Assembly: GCF_014836615.1 (NCBI RefSeq)
Contig: NZ_JACSQN010000014.1
Location: 1 to 64,000 of the forward strand
Origin: Sporosarcina quadrami
GTDB taxonomy: Bacteria > Bacillota > Bacilli > Bacillales_A > Planococcaceae
DNA length: 64,000 bases
Direction of reading: 5' to 3'
In this document: positions 11,836 to 20,576 of the stretch, in pieces
Position numbering within the stretch: the first letter of the stretch is position 1
Layout of the letters: each line of letters opens with the position of its first letter
Notes under the pieces: model-generated
The model's input: the letters and a program-made list of their open reading frames with translations, nothing else
Told to the model about the DNA's origin: nothing
Database searches by the model: none
Made by a program: the position numbers and the translations under genes

Positions 11836-11860
11836 TTATCAGTCGAAAATGTAGTAAGAT
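11832..11860 (+). promoter_or_regulatory. ssrA promoter
   Basis: TTGATT (11832-11837), 17-bp spacer, TAAGAT (11855-11860). The transcript would carry a leader of about 75 nt. The leader contains a perfect hairpin AAAGGTT / AACCTTT just before the mature 5' end; it would be removed by processing. Confidence 0.65.
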
Positions 11861-11941
11861 AAAGATAGTGAAATAGTTCAGAAGCCTTTCATTAGGCCTT
11901 CCTGACATCCCTATAAAGGTTGAATTTAACCTTTAGTTAAC

Positions 11942-12298
11942 GGGGACGTTACGGATTCGACAGGGGTGGTCTGGGCTTGAGCTGCGCGTCGGAGGGATCG
12001 TCTCCGTCAGAAACGACAGTTAATAATAACTGGCAAAACAAACAACAACTTAGCATTCGCAGCGTAAGCTGATGAATCTGCCTAGCAGTTCCATCGCCCA
12101 TGTGGCATTGTTAGGCTCAACTTAAGTGGGATACGGTAACTGTTGCCTCCTGAGGCAGTTGCAAGAGATTTCCGGGATAGCGTCACGAGTCGCCTTGATT
12201 GACGGCAAACGTGCGCGCGAATAAAAGTAGTCAATCTACACGCGTAGACGCTGAAGTAGCAGAGCCTTTGGACGCGGGTTCGACTCCCGCCGTCTCCA
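11942..12298 (+). ncRNA. ssrA: tmRNA (transfer-messenger RNA), primary copy
   Basis: 357 nt from GGGGACG to CGTCTCC plus discriminator A. These ends pair as the acceptor stem, and the T-arm GCGGGTTCGACTCCCGC is intact. The 3' CCA is not encoded and must be added. After TAATAATAACT the tag frame GGC…GCG TAA encodes GKTNNNLAFAA, giving tag AGKTNNNLAFAA with the hydrophobic, AA-ending degron. It rescues ribosomes stalled on broken mRNA with SmpB. It has its own promoter and a strong terminator. Its 3' end is the attachment-like site for the island that follows. Confidence 0.97.
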
Positions 12299-12300
12299 TA
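12262..12300 (+). other. Putative attachment-site repeat (left) at ssrA 3' end
   Basis: A 39-bp stretch spanning the T-arm and 3' end of ssrA is repeated exactly at 21613-21651, after which the two loci diverge. tmRNA 3' ends are known integration targets of tyrosine recombinases. No integrase is present here, so att function is inferred. Confidence 0.5.
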
Positions 12301-12328
12301 GAAATTATGGAAAGCAACAAAACAGATT

Positions 12329-12372
12329 AGAAGCATGAATTTTCCGGATGGAGAATTTATGCTTCTTTTTTT
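12329..12372 (+). terminator. ssrA terminator
   Basis: Long stem AGAAGCATGAATTTTCC / GGAGAATTTATGCTTCT followed by seven T residues. Related hairpins recur at 13301 and 30621. Confidence 0.92.
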
Positions 12373-12454
12373 ATAGACATTTCTTTTCTTATTTTTCGCT
12401 AAGTGATGTAGACTATGGCAAAGTTGTTTAAAAGCTGAGGTGAATTTAAAAAGC

Positions 12455-12574
12455 ATGATTCAAAGAGATATATTTTATCACGGCACCTTGGATATTTATA
12501 AGGATAGTTTAAAAGAATCGCGTTACGGGCAGATGCAGCGAATTTATATTTTCGGAAGTAGGGAAGAAAAATGA
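12455..12574 (+). CDS. Small ORF upstream of acetyltransferase (39 aa), doubtful
   Basis: ATG 12455 with a GAGGTG about 12 bp upstream, ending with an ATGA overlap on the next gene. The peptide starts MIQRDIFYHGTLDIYKDS. The YHGT tetrapeptide is seen in ADP-ribosyltransferase-like folds, but 39 aa is far too short for one. It may be a leader peptide, a relic, or chance. No function assigned. Confidence 0.3.
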   Translation: MIQRDIFYHGTLDIYKDSLKESRYGQMQRIYIFGSREEK

Positions 12575-13110
12575 TTGAATTAAGAAAGATTACCCACGAT
12601 AATTTTGAAGCAGTGTTGAAGTTAAGCATAACAGATGAGCAGAAAGGAAATGTGGATTCCAGCATATATTGTTTGGCTAGAGCCTATGTGAGGATACTCA
12701 ACGACGAAAAGCCTCCTATGATCTTCGCTATATGTCATCATGATGAAGTCATAGGATATGTCGATATGGGATTTTACAAACTGGCGGAAAGTTCAATTTT
12801 ACATGAAAAATATGGAGATACATCTACTTATGGTCTTAATCGCTTTATGATTGATAAAAAGCATCAAGGCAAAGGATTTGGCAAACAAGCAATGATGAAA
12901 GTTATTGATTACATAAAGTCGTTTCCACAAGGAAAAGCCGATGCAGTTTCTACATCATATTGGATGGTAAACGAAGCCGCCCGGAAGTTGTATGCGTCTG
13001 TCGGTTTCGTTGAAACAGGAGCGAAATGGGACGGACAAACAGGGGGTAATTGGAGTGCAGAAAGAAAAGATATAGAGTATGCAGAAGTAGGTGCCAGACT
13101 CGGATTATAA
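12571..13110 (+). CDS. GNAT-family N-acetyltransferase (spermidine-acetyltransferase-like)
   Basis: 179 aa. It begins IELRKITHDNFEAVLKL, a typical start for diamine/spermidine N-acetyltransferase-like members. The acetyl-CoA-binding loop is in HQGKGFGKQAM (about residues 95-105), and the C-terminal NEAARKLYASVGFVETG is the usual GNAT end. It transfers an acetyl group from acetyl-CoA to a small amine or antibiotic; the substrate is unknown. It is the first cargo gene after ssrA and overlaps the preceding small ORF by 4 bp. The region downstream to 13300 holds no gene. Confidence 0.85.
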   Translation: MIELRKITHDNFEAVLKLSITDEQKGNVDSSIYCLARAYVRILNDEKPPMIFAICHHDEVIGYVDMGFYKLAESSILHEKYGDTSTYGLNRFMIDKKHQGKGFGKQAMMKVIDYIKSFPQGKADAVSTSYWMVNEAARKLYASVGFVETGAKWDGQTGGNWSAERKDIEYAEVGARLGL

Positions 13111-13300
13111 TGCTAACAATTTGAATCGTGCATCGTACAGTATAAGACCAACTATGCGAAGTCAATAGCAAAAATGCAAAATAGAAAACACAACATTAGC
13201 CATACAAAAGAGTGCACGCTTCCGCGAACCTATGCGGAAACAGGTTCGAAAAAGTAATAAAACGTTAAGCTAAACTATAATATTTATGAAGAAAGCATAG

Positions 13301-13344
13301 GAAGCATGAACCTTTCCAATCGGGGAGTTCGTGCTTCTTTTTTT
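13301..13344 (+). terminator. ssrA-type terminator hairpin, second occurrence
   Basis: GAAGCATGAAC (13301-13311) and GTTCGTGCTTC (13327-13337) followed by seven T. Sequence and loop resemble the ssrA terminator at 12329. It could be a relic of an earlier ssrA 3' flank displaced by insertion of the acetyltransferase block, as well as a working terminator. Confidence 0.8.
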
Positions 13345-13463
13345 AATGCTCAGATGCCGCTATGTGAAAATTTTTACTGGCCATCCGTCTCGCCACGGAA
13401 CGACTTTGCCTCTATAATGAAGTGAACCATTATTTTTTGTACGCTCAGTAAAGGAGTTCATGC

Positions 13464-14657
13464 ATGACTACTCAATTCTCAAAGAAACAAACCATCCTCT
13501 TGCTTCTCACCATTTTCGCGGTGTCCATCAATATGCGGCCCGCTATCACATCAATCGGCCCGATGCTCGATACGATTCGGGATGACCTCGCCCTCACCAA
13601 CGCGCAAGTGAGCCTGCTTACCGCGCTGCCGGTCTTCTGCATGGGCTTGTTCGCGTCGTTTGCGCCAGTGCTGAACCGGAAGATCGGATTGACTCGGTCA
13701 ATGTTTCTGATGTTGATCATCATTGGCGGCATGACGGTGCTGCGCGGGTTTTATTCTACCTACGCCGCTTTGCTCGTGTCTGCGATCTTGATCGGAATCG
13801 GCATTGCGGTCATCGGGCCGCTGTTGTCCGCAATGATCAAGCAGTTCTTTCCGGACCGGGCGACAAGCGTCATTGGCGTCTACACATTCGGCATGGGAGT
13901 CGGAGCGACGCTTGGCGCGGGGCTGACGGCGGTCTTTTTCAGATGGACTGGCTCGTATCCTTTCGCTCTAAGCATCTGGGCCTCGCTCGCACTGGTAGGG
14001 ATCTTCTTCTGCGCGATTTCCTTGCGCGGCAATGTACGCTTGAAGCAGACAGAGACTCCGGCCGCGAACGGTGCAGTGAGAATCTCACCGTGGAAGCAGA
14101 AAAAAGCCTGGCTGTTCCTCGTATTCTTCGGTCTGCAGGCATCGAGCTTCTTCTGCGTCATCACATGGGTCGTCCCGATCGCGACGGACAGCGGCATGAC
14201 ACTCGTCGCCGCGAGCGGAGTATTGAGCCTGATGACGGGGATTCAGATCGTCTTGAACCTGATCTTCCCGATTGTCTACGAACGGTTTCCGAAACGGAAG
14301 CTCTGGCTACTGTTTTTCCTAACGATGGGCTTAATTTCGATCGGGTTGCTTTCCACTGGCAACTGGACACTCATGTGGATCAGCGCCATTTTCATGAGCC
14401 TGCCTCTTGCGGGCCTGTTCCCAATCACATTGCTGTTCCCACTAGACGCGACGGAAACTGCCGAAGACACGAATGCCTGGACCGCCATGATGCAGACTGG
14501 CGGCTATATTATGGCCGGCTTCGTCCCGCTCATCATCGCACTTGTCTACGACGTCACCGGCAACCATGCCTACACACTCTGGATTTTCGCCGTATTGTTC
14601 ATCTGCATGATCGGACTGACGTTCTTGGTCGGGGAGCGGGAGCAGCGAGTTGGTTGA
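13464..14657 (+). CDS. MFS transporter, CynX/NimT family
   Basis: A 397-aa integral membrane protein with about twelve hydrophobic segments. It starts SKKQTILLLLTIFAVSINMRPAITSIGP, the characteristic first helix of CynX/YycB-type transporters (cyanate or 2-nitroimidazole permease family), with LTALPVFCMGLFASFAP next. Substrate unknown. Base composition is clearly richer in GC (about 53% in a sampled 60-bp piece) than the island genes near it (about 32% in hamB), suggesting separate acquisition. ATG 13464 follows AAAGGAG. A terminator lies at 14777. A long frame opposite or overlapping it is a GC artefact. Confidence 0.88.
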   Translation: MTTQFSKKQTILLLLTIFAVSINMRPAITSIGPMLDTIRDDLALTNAQVSLLTALPVFCMGLFASFAPVLNRKIGLTRSMFLMLIIIGGMTVLRGFYSTYAALLVSAILIGIGIAVIGPLLSAMIKQFFPDRATSVIGVYTFGMGVGATLGAGLTAVFFRWTGSYPFALSIWASLALVGIFFCAISLRGNVRLKQTETPAANGAVRISPWKQKKAWLFLVFFGLQASSFFCVITWVVPIATDSGMTLVAASGVLSLMTGIQIVLNLIFPIVYERFPKRKLWLLFFLTMGLISIGLLSTGNWTLMWISAIFMSLPLAGLFPITLLFPLDATETAEDTNAWTAMMQTGGYIMAGFVPLIIALVYDVTGNHAYTLWIFAVLFICMIGLTFLVGEREQRVG

Positions 14658-14776
14658 TAAGGAGTTACCTTACAAGAGAATGGCGGTTGATGAAATTTGG
14701 CTGCGATGTGAGAGAGGTATTGACGTGCGGAGTATTTGAAGAAAAAGCAAAAACAAACAAATAAATAATAGGAATG

Positions 14777-14813
14777 AAAACATAGGAAGACTAACATCTC
14801 CCTATGTTTTTTC
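14777..14813 (+). terminator. Terminator after MFS gene
   Basis: AAAACATAGG (14777-14786) / CCTATGTTTT (14801-14810) and T run; symmetrical enough to work on both strands. The 14820-15025 stretch holds the leader of the next gene and no other gene. Confidence 0.82.
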
Positions 14814-15025
14814 TTATTCTACGTTCTCTTCTTCTAATTTAATTGTACTGCATTTGAAATAGTGACAATTCATGAACTGTGACATTCTTGAGAAATGACT
14901 AAGGGATAGCCAAAGATTAAAAAAAGTTAATGAGAGTCTAATTGTTTTTTTAACATACCTTCACCTTCCTTTTATATATTGGGCGTAAGATAAACATTGT
15001 AGTAAATAAAAAGGAGGAACAAATC

Positions 15026-15664
15026 ATGAGAAACAAAAAGAATAAAATACTTATCCCGGCAATAGCAGCAGTAGTTTTAGCAGGCGGGGGTTATAGTTTT
15101 GCAAATGCTGCCAATACACAAGTTAAGCATTCATCTGAGGTAGCGGTAGAAAACGATGATTTAAGCCAGGCTGAATTAGCTAAACAAGCAAAAATCACAG
15201 AAGAAGCAGCAACTAAAATAGCGTTAGAAAAAGTACCTGGCACGATCGATGAGGTGGAATTAGAGGACGAAGATGGAACAATTGTTTACGAGTTTGAAAT
15301 TGTTTCAGAGGATGGTACTGAACAAGAAGTAAAAGTGGATGCAAACACAGGTAAGATTGTAAAAGTTGAAGCTGATGATGAAGATGGTGAGGAGCAAGGC
15401 CAAGAAGAAGACGATGAGCTAAGCCAGGCTGAGTTAGCTAAACAAGCAAAAATTACAGAAAAAGCAGCAACTAAAATAGCGTTAGAAAAAGTACCTGGCA
15501 CAATCGATGAGGTAGAATTAGAGGACGAAGACGGAACAATTGTCTACGAGTTTGAAATTGTTTCAGCGGATGGCACTGAACAAGAAGTAAAAGTAGATGC
15601 AAAAACAGGCAAGATCGTAAAAGTTGAAGCCGATGAAGAAAATGATGAAGAGCAAGACGATTAA
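15026..15664 (+). CDS. Secreted PepSY-domain protein with duplicated domain
   Basis: 212 aa. A signal peptide (basic MRNKKNK, hydrophobic core to about residue 28, ANA-A cleavage) is followed by two nearly identical PepSY units. These start at LSQAELAKQ, residues 46 and 132, giving an 86-aa (258-bp) internal repeat. Each unit has KITEEAATKIALEKVPG and VYEFEIVS…EVKVDANTGKIVKVEA. The acidic linkers DEDGEEQ and tail EENDEEQDD are unusual. PepSY proteins like YkoI sit beside YkoGH-type two-component systems, as here, so it may be a regulated cell-envelope target or modulator. AAGGAGG precedes ATG 15026. Confidence 0.9.
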   Translation: MRNKKNKILIPAIAAVVLAGGGYSFANAANTQVKHSSEVAVENDDLSQAELAKQAKITEEAATKIALEKVPGTIDEVELEDEDGTIVYEFEIVSEDGTEQEVKVDANTGKIVKVEADDEDGEEQGQEEDDELSQAELAKQAKITEKAATKIALEKVPGTIDEVELEDEDGTIVYEFEIVSADGTEQEVKVDAKTGKIVKVEADEENDEEQDD

Positions 15665-15723
15665 GAAGACGGTAGTCAAAACCAAGCAGAAACAGCTAAA
15701 TAAGTAAATATGAATTTGAAAGA

Positions 15724-15760
15724 TGCCGCGAAATCGTAAACATATTTCGCGGCACTTTTT
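15724..15760 (+). terminator. Terminator after PepSY gene
   Basis: Perfect stem TGCCGCGAAAT (15724-15734) / ATTTCGCGGCA (15744-15754), then CTTTTT. Confidence 0.9.
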
Positions 15761-15911
15761 ATTGGGGAAATTCCTCATATTTGAAAGAAAAGATGGTTAA
15801 AATGATGATTCATAAAGCCTTGCCAAATATGTGTAATAGCCGATGCAAGGATAAAAGAATATAGGTAAGGGTGCCTTCATATGTGACCCTTTTATTGGAG
15901 AGCGATCTTGC

Positions 15912-16583
15912 ATGAAAAAAATATTGATTATTGAAGATGAAAAGGATTTATCGAAATTTATCCAATTGGAATTAGAGTATGAGGGCTATGAAGTACGAAC
16001 TGCCTTTAATGGAAGAGATGGTTTAGAACTGGCGTTACATGAAGATGTTGACCTTGTTTTACTCGACTTAATGCTGCCCAAATTAAATGGAATCGAAGTG
16101 TGCAGAAGAATTCGTTTGGTTAAGTACACGCCCATCATTATGATAACGGCTAGAGATAGCGTTTTAGATAAAATATCTGGACTGGATAGCGGGGCAGATG
16201 ATTATATTACAAAACCATTTGAGATAGAAGAATTATTAGCAAGGATGAGGTCCCTTTTTAGAAGATCAGAAGTTCCCGTGAATCACAATACAATCATCTA
16301 TCAAGATTTAGAGGTGAACATGGAATCCAGAACGGTGAAACGAGGGAAAGATGAAATTGAACTAACTAAAAAGGAGTTCGAATTGCTATATCTTTTACTG
16401 AAAAACAAGAACAGAGTGTTGACACGGGATATCCTATTAGAAAAAATATGGGGATTTGACACGACAATCGAAACCAATATTGTAGATGTTTATATTAGTT
16501 ATTTACGTGCCAAAGTCGATCGAAAAGAAGAGGAATCCTATATTCAAACGGTCAGGGGTACAGGATATGTCATAAGAGATTAG
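15912..16583 (+). CDS. OmpR-family response regulator
   Basis: 223 aa. The receiver domain (1-120) has the acidic pair EDE, phosphoacceptor Asp52 in LVLLDLMLP, the Thr in MITARDS and Lys in TKPF. The C-terminal winged helix (125-223) has DLEVNMESRTVKRG, LTKKEFELLYLLL and the end VRGTGYVIRD. Closest in style to YkoG/ArlR/CutR regulators. It pairs with the kinase 13 bp downstream and probably controls the PepSY gene upstream. Its target sites were not identified. Confidence 0.93.
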   Translation: MKKILIIEDEKDLSKFIQLELEYEGYEVRTAFNGRDGLELALHEDVDLVLLDLMLPKLNGIEVCRRIRLVKYTPIIMITARDSVLDKISGLDSGADDYITKPFEIEELLARMRSLFRRSEVPVNHNTIIYQDLEVNMESRTVKRGKDEIELTKKEFELLYLLLKNKNRVLTRDILLEKIWGFDTTIETNIVDVYISYLRAKVDRKEEESYIQTVRGTGYVIRD

Positions 16584-16596
16584 GGGATAAAGATGC

Positions 16597-17979
16597 ATGG
16601 ATAAAAAAATGAAGAGGATCTCGATTAAGTGGAGGATGACTATCTATTCAGCTATTTCCATTTTTATTATTTTTATGTTATGCAACGTTCTGCAACTTAT
16701 TCTCATCCATACGCTTACCACTAATCAGGAAGAAGACCAATTAAAGAAACGGTCGAAAGAAATTAGTACGTTAATCAAAGAACAATCTAAACGGAAGGAT
16801 ATAAAAACCGCTCTGTCTGAAGTTTTTTTTGGAAATATTTTAGGTGAGAATGAAATGATACGAATTTTGGATGACCAAGGACAGGAGCTTTTAAATATTT
16901 CAGAGGACTTTCCTGATCTGGAAAACAGAAACACGGAATTTGGTTTCCGCCGAATAAAGGAAGACAATGAAGGCTTACTTATGCTAACAAAACCATTAAT
17001 CGTTGGATCCTTTAAAGGTTCACTTGAGATTGGACAAAGTGTGGAGACTTTTGATGAATTTATGGAAAGCGTTTTTTGGGTATTAATAGTAGGGACCATT
17101 CTATCACTCCTATTAAGTAGTATAGGTGGACAGCTTTTGGCGAGAAAGTTATTAGTTCCCCTTGCCATCATGACGAACACCATGAGAAAAATTGAAGACA
17201 AGCATTTCCAAGAGCGAATGCCCGTTTTAGAATCCAATGATGAATTTTCGCAACTTAGTTCGATCTTTAATTCAATGATGGATCGAATTGAGGCTTCAAT
17301 GGAGCAGCAGAGACGATTTGTGGAAGATGCATCTCATGAGCTCAGAACACCATTAGCCGTTATTCATGGCCACCTTTCGTTATTGCAAAGATGGGGTAAA
17401 AATGATGAAGAAGTATTAGAGAATTCCCTGCAAACAAGCATTAAAGAAACCAATCGATTGATCGAACTAACAAATCGATTATTAATGCTTACTCGTATGG
17501 ATAAACAAGAAGACCAAGAAAGTATCATTGCTTGTGATGCTACAGAAATCATGAATGAAGTTATTCACGACTACGAACTCATATACGGGCAACTAGAAAT
17601 AACAGAGGATATGACGAAAGCCAATCGGTTAATTGCGATCCCACAAGAACAGTTGAAGCAAGTTCTAATCATCCTACTAGATAACGCCATAAAGTACAGT
17701 GGAGAGCAGAAAGAAATCGCGATAAGATCCAGTAATCATGAAAATAACTACAAGATCGAAATTGAAGACAATGGATATGGGATCAGCCAAGAGGATCTCC
17801 CCTTTATTTTTGATCGTTTTTATCGAGCGGATAAGGCTCGCAGCAGGGAAGAAGGCGGAACGGGTCTAGGACTTTCTATAGCAAAGGATATCCTAACTAA
17901 AAACAGAGGAAATATTTCAGCGGCGAGTAAGCTGGGAGTGGGAACCATCATTACTTTGGAAATACCGTACACTAATTAA
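16597..17979 (+). CDS. Sensor histidine kinase (HAMP, HisKA, HATPase)
   Basis: A 460-aa membrane kinase. TM1 is around residues 12-35, followed by an extracytoplasmic sensor of about 115 aa. TM2 lies around 150-170, then a HAMP region, and HisKA with phospho-acceptor His247 in EDASHELRTPLAVIHGHL. The ATP-binding domain has the N box LLDNAIKYS, G1 EDNGYGI, F box FDRFYRAD and G2 GGTGLGLSIAK. It is cotranscribed with the response regulator. The signal is unknown; YkoH/ArlS-like architecture and the PepSY neighbour suggest a cell-envelope cue. Confidence 0.93.
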   Translation: MDKKMKRISIKWRMTIYSAISIFIIFMLCNVLQLILIHTLTTNQEEDQLKKRSKEISTLIKEQSKRKDIKTALSEVFFGNILGENEMIRILDDQGQELLNISEDFPDLENRNTEFGFRRIKEDNEGLLMLTKPLIVGSFKGSLEIGQSVETFDEFMESVFWVLIVGTILSLLLSSIGGQLLARKLLVPLAIMTNTMRKIEDKHFQERMPVLESNDEFSQLSSIFNSMMDRIEASMEQQRRFVEDASHELRTPLAVIHGHLSLLQRWGKNDEEVLENSLQTSIKETNRLIELTNRLLMLTRMDKQEDQESIIACDATEIMNEVIHDYELIYGQLEITEDMTKANRLIAIPQEQLKQVLIILLDNAIKYSGEQKEIAIRSSNHENNYKIEIEDNGYGISQEDLPFIFDRFYRADKARSREEGGTGLGLSIAKDILTKNRGNISAASKLGVGTIITLEIPYTN

Positions 17980-18062
17980 TCGTTTATCATCATTCCAAGT
18001 GAGAATCATTTTGTAGCAGGTTCTCATTGAATTTAGGATTGTTTCAGAACCTGGTTCCCTGT

Positions 18063-18397
18063 ATGACAGGGTGGCTGGGCTTGAGGTGCGCGTTGGAGGG
18101 CTCGTCTCCGTCAGAAACGACAGTTAATAAAACTGGCAAAACATACAACCTAGCATTCGCAGCGTATGCTGTTGAGTCTGCCTAGCAGTTCCATCGCCCA
18201 TGTGGCATTGTTAGACCTATTAGTGGGATACGGTAACTGTCGCTTCCTGAGACCGTTGCAGGAGATTATCAGGATAGCGCTCACGGATAGCCTTGATTGA
18301 CGGCAAACGTGCGTGCGAATTGAAAGTAGTCAATCTACACGCGTACCCGCTGAAGTAGCAGAGCCATTGGACGTAAGTTCGACTCTCACCTTCTCCA
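18063..18397 (+). pseudogene. Degraded tmRNA copy
   Basis: Matches ssrA over most of its length, but the 5' acceptor strand and D-arm are replaced by unrelated sequence (similarity begins about GACAGGG). The tag stop codon is lost (TAA to TAT), so the tag frame runs on to a TAG 15 bases later. The T-arm has mismatches (GTAAGTTCGACTCTCAC), and the 3' end reads TTCTCCA instead of GTCTCCA. It therefore cannot fold a proper tRNA-like domain. It sits immediately after the sensor kinase and marks a cargo boundary. Confidence 0.9.
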
Positions 18398-18445
18398 TAA
18401 ATAAATAGGATTGATAAAAATAGTCGTAACAATGATTTAAAAAGA

Positions 18446-18494
18446 TAGGGGTATTGAACGGGAGCTGTACTCTTGGGCAATATCCTTATTTTTT
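18446..18494 (+). terminator. Terminator downstream of degraded tmRNA
   Basis: TAGGGGTATTG (18446-18456) / CAATATCCTTA (18478-18488) plus T6. Unrelated to the ssrA terminator family. Confidence 0.75.
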
Positions 18495-18556
18495 ACGTTA
18501 TAAATGATTATTAATAAGATCTTTGCCGTTCATCTAAAAGTACTAAGGATATTAAA

Positions 18557-18586
18557 AAGAAATAGAAGACGGACCTTCTATTTCTT
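18557..18586 (+). other. Perfect 12-bp hairpin
   Basis: AAGAAATAGAAG (18557-18568) and CTTCTATTTCTT (18575-18586) with a 6-nt loop; no T run after it. Role unknown; it may be a terminator relic. Confidence 0.5.
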
Positions 18587-18607
18587 ATAGGGAATATTCA
18601 ACAATTC

Positions 18608-18665
18608 AGGAACAGCCAGTTAAGAAAACTTTCAAAACAAACAGCAACCTCGCATTCGCTTTTGT
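18608..18665 (+). pseudogene. tmRNA fragment (tag region)
   Basis: About 58 bp resembling the ssrA segment from CGACAGTTAATAA through the tag coding stretch (CAAAACAAACAGCAACCTCG, then CATTCGC). No acceptor or T-arm is nearby. It lies just upstream of the ankyrin/YwqG cassette; a complementary 3' fragment lies just downstream at 20577. Confidence 0.7.
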
Positions 18666-18770
18666 ACGCAAAATTTAGAATTCCATTCGCTTTCTAGAAA
18701 TGAAGTGATAAAATGCATGTATATGGCAATAAACAACATATAAAGAAATGGCGTGGGGAGTGAAACGGGG

Positions 18771-19823
18771 ATGGGCAAGAAGAGAAAAACCTTACCGAAA
18801 AACTTCGATGAACTAATTGAAGCGGGAGACATATCGGCATTAAAAGAGCTATTTACCCGATGTGAACTGGATGCACGAGGCGGTTACAGTAAATCAACAG
18901 CCTTGAGTTTCAATCTATCGAATGAAATGGTTTGTTGGCTCGTGGAACAGGGCGCAGATATTAATGCTAAAGACAGTTACGGAAGAACTGCTCTACATAA
19001 ACACGCAATGAGTTGGTGGGGGAATGCTGAATTACTGCTTGAGTTGGGTGCAGATATCGAAGCCCTTGATTATCAAAACGAGACACCATTATTTGCCGCC
19101 GCAGGGTCATTTAAGCCAAATGCAGTCCATACGTTGGTAGTTAAAGGCGCAGATCTAAGCGCAAGAAATAATATGAACCTGACTCCTTTAGAAAAAGCTT
19201 TGGCTAATTGTAGAAATATAGATATTGTTCATATGGTGGAAGTTGCAGATGTTTTGCTAAACGCTGGAGCAACTGTGACAGAGAAAATGAAAGAATCGAT
19301 TAAGCGCATTGGTAACGAATTTGAATTCCACAGAGATGGATTTAATAAAGAGTATTTGGATCAAACGGATGAGGCACTTTACCGTCTATATGAACTATTT
19401 GACGTTCCCTCGGTAGGGAAACGAAAGACTCATGATGGCACGTCTCCAATAACAGTTTCAACAAAGGGATGGCTGGCCCAACATGATGAACTCTGGAATT
19501 TACTAATTCCTTCACAAGGACATGCGAACACCGTGCAGGGTGAGGTAATCCGTATTACTGGCAAAGTGTCATATGAAGTTTTAGATAATGGCGGCATCAA
19601 CTGGGACAATCATTTTCGTCAGATGCTCAATCATTTACATCATTACTTTAGCTTGGGCACACCATTACAACCCGCTGCACTTCAGGAGGTAGAAGCATTA
19701 GCGAAAAAACTTCACAAAGGTCAGGGTACTGATGAACCTGCAAGACTATGCGAAATGGCAGTACAATGGGTACTAAGCAATCCGGATCCAATCACTATGG
19801 AACAGCCCGATTATAAGCGATAG
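18771..19823 (+). CDS. Ankyrin-repeat protein
   Basis: 350 aa. The N-terminal half (about 15-190) contains ankyrin repeats, visible as SKSTALSFNLSNEMVCWLVEQGADINAKDSYGRTALHKHA (shown only in part), LLLELGADIEALD, ETPLFAAA and LVVKGADLSARNN. The C-terminal half (about 220-350) is not recognised. Probably a cytosolic protein-binding module. It is 18 bp upstream of a YwqG-like gene; such pairs occur among immunity-like orphan genes (inference). ATG 18771 is nine bases after GGGGAG; an upstream GTG lacks a site. A decayed paralogous fragment lies at 34335. Confidence 0.8.
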   Translation: MGKKRKTLPKNFDELIEAGDISALKELFTRCELDARGGYSKSTALSFNLSNEMVCWLVEQGADINAKDSYGRTALHKHAMSWWGNAELLLELGADIEALDYQNETPLFAAAGSFKPNAVHTLVVKGADLSARNNMNLTPLEKALANCRNIDIVHMVEVADVLLNAGATVTEKMKESIKRIGNEFEFHRDGFNKEYLDQTDEALYRLYELFDVPSVGKRKTHDGTSPITVSTKGWLAQHDELWNLLIPSQGHANTVQGEVIRITGKVSYEVLDNGGINWDNHFRQMLNHLHHYFSLGTPLQPAALQEVEALAKKLHKGQGTDEPARLCEMAVQWVLSNPDPITMEQPDYKR

Positions 19824-19841
19824 AATGGGGGACTTATATTG

Positions 19842-20576
19842 ATGACATACGAAATTCCTGAACTCTTAAAGGAACATGAAAACCTAATACAAGGTACTTT
19901 GAGGTATAGCAACGAAATCCGTTTTAAGCGTGAAGAAACAAAACCTTGGGAAAGTAAATTAGGTGGGTGTCCCTATTTGAAAAGCATTGAAGATTATCCC
20001 ACCGATGAAAATGGAAACCCTATGTTGTTTTTAGCACAAATCAATCTGGTGGATCTTGAAAATCTAGATGAATTGCCAGAAAAGGGATTACTGCAATTTT
20101 TTGTTGCAAACGATGATCTATTTGGCTTGGAAGATCCGATTCGAGTACTATACATTGAAGATTACGAAGAGAACGAAGAACATTTAGTAAAGAAACATCC
20201 TTATGAAAACGAAGAATATAACAGGAGTCTTCCTTTTTCACACAACGGTAAAATGTATTTTACATCAAGGGAGATGCCTATGTCTTCATCATTAGAATTA
20301 TTTCAGGATACATTTATGAAACTATCAGAAGTAGAATATGAGAAACTTAGTGATGATTGTTATAGCAGCGATAGCAGAATTGGCGGTTACCCCTATTTTG
20401 TTCAGAATGACGATATCGGTTTTGACGATGGCGATTTTCTATTATTACAACTGGACATCGATGAGGAATGTGGCATTATGTTTGGGGATTCCGGAAATTG
20501 TGTTTTCTCTATTCCAAAAGAAGCTTTGAAAAAGAGGGATTTCTCAAAAGTAGTTTATGATTGGCAATGTTGCTAG
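19842..20576 (+). CDS. YwqG-like DUF1963 protein
   Basis: 244 aa. DUF1963 hallmarks are KLGGCPYLKSIEDYPTDENG, MLFLAQINLVDL, LPEKGLLQFFVA, SRIGGYPYFVQNDD and LLLQLDIDEECGIMFGDSG. Function is unsettled; in B. subtilis ywqG lies near toxin/immunity genes. It follows the ankyrin gene in the same direction. The stop codon abuts a tmRNA fragment, so the last residues (DWQCC) may have been reshaped by the junction. Start ATG 19842; a TTG three bases earlier is possible. Confidence 0.8.
   Translation: MTYEIPELLKEHENLIQGTLRYSNEIRFKREETKPWESKLGGCPYLKSIEDYPTDENGNPMLFLAQINLVDLENLDELPEKGLLQFFVANDDLFGLEDPIRVLYIEDYEENEEHLVKKHPYENEEYNRSLPFSHNGKMYFTSREMPMSSSLELFQDTFMKLSEVEYEKLSDDCYSSDSRIGGYPYFVQNDDIGFDDGDFLLLQLDIDEECGIMFGDSGNCVFSIPKEALKKRDFSKVVYDWQCC

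Noticed and set aside
13943..14764. 273-codon plus-strand frame overlapping the MFS gene
   Set aside because: It is out of frame with a clear 12-helix transporter, has Arg/His/Asp-rich unnatural composition and arises from high GC.
18063..18397. Third working tmRNA
   Set aside because: Acceptor strand lost, tag stop codon lost and T-arm mismatched; cannot form a tRNA-like end.
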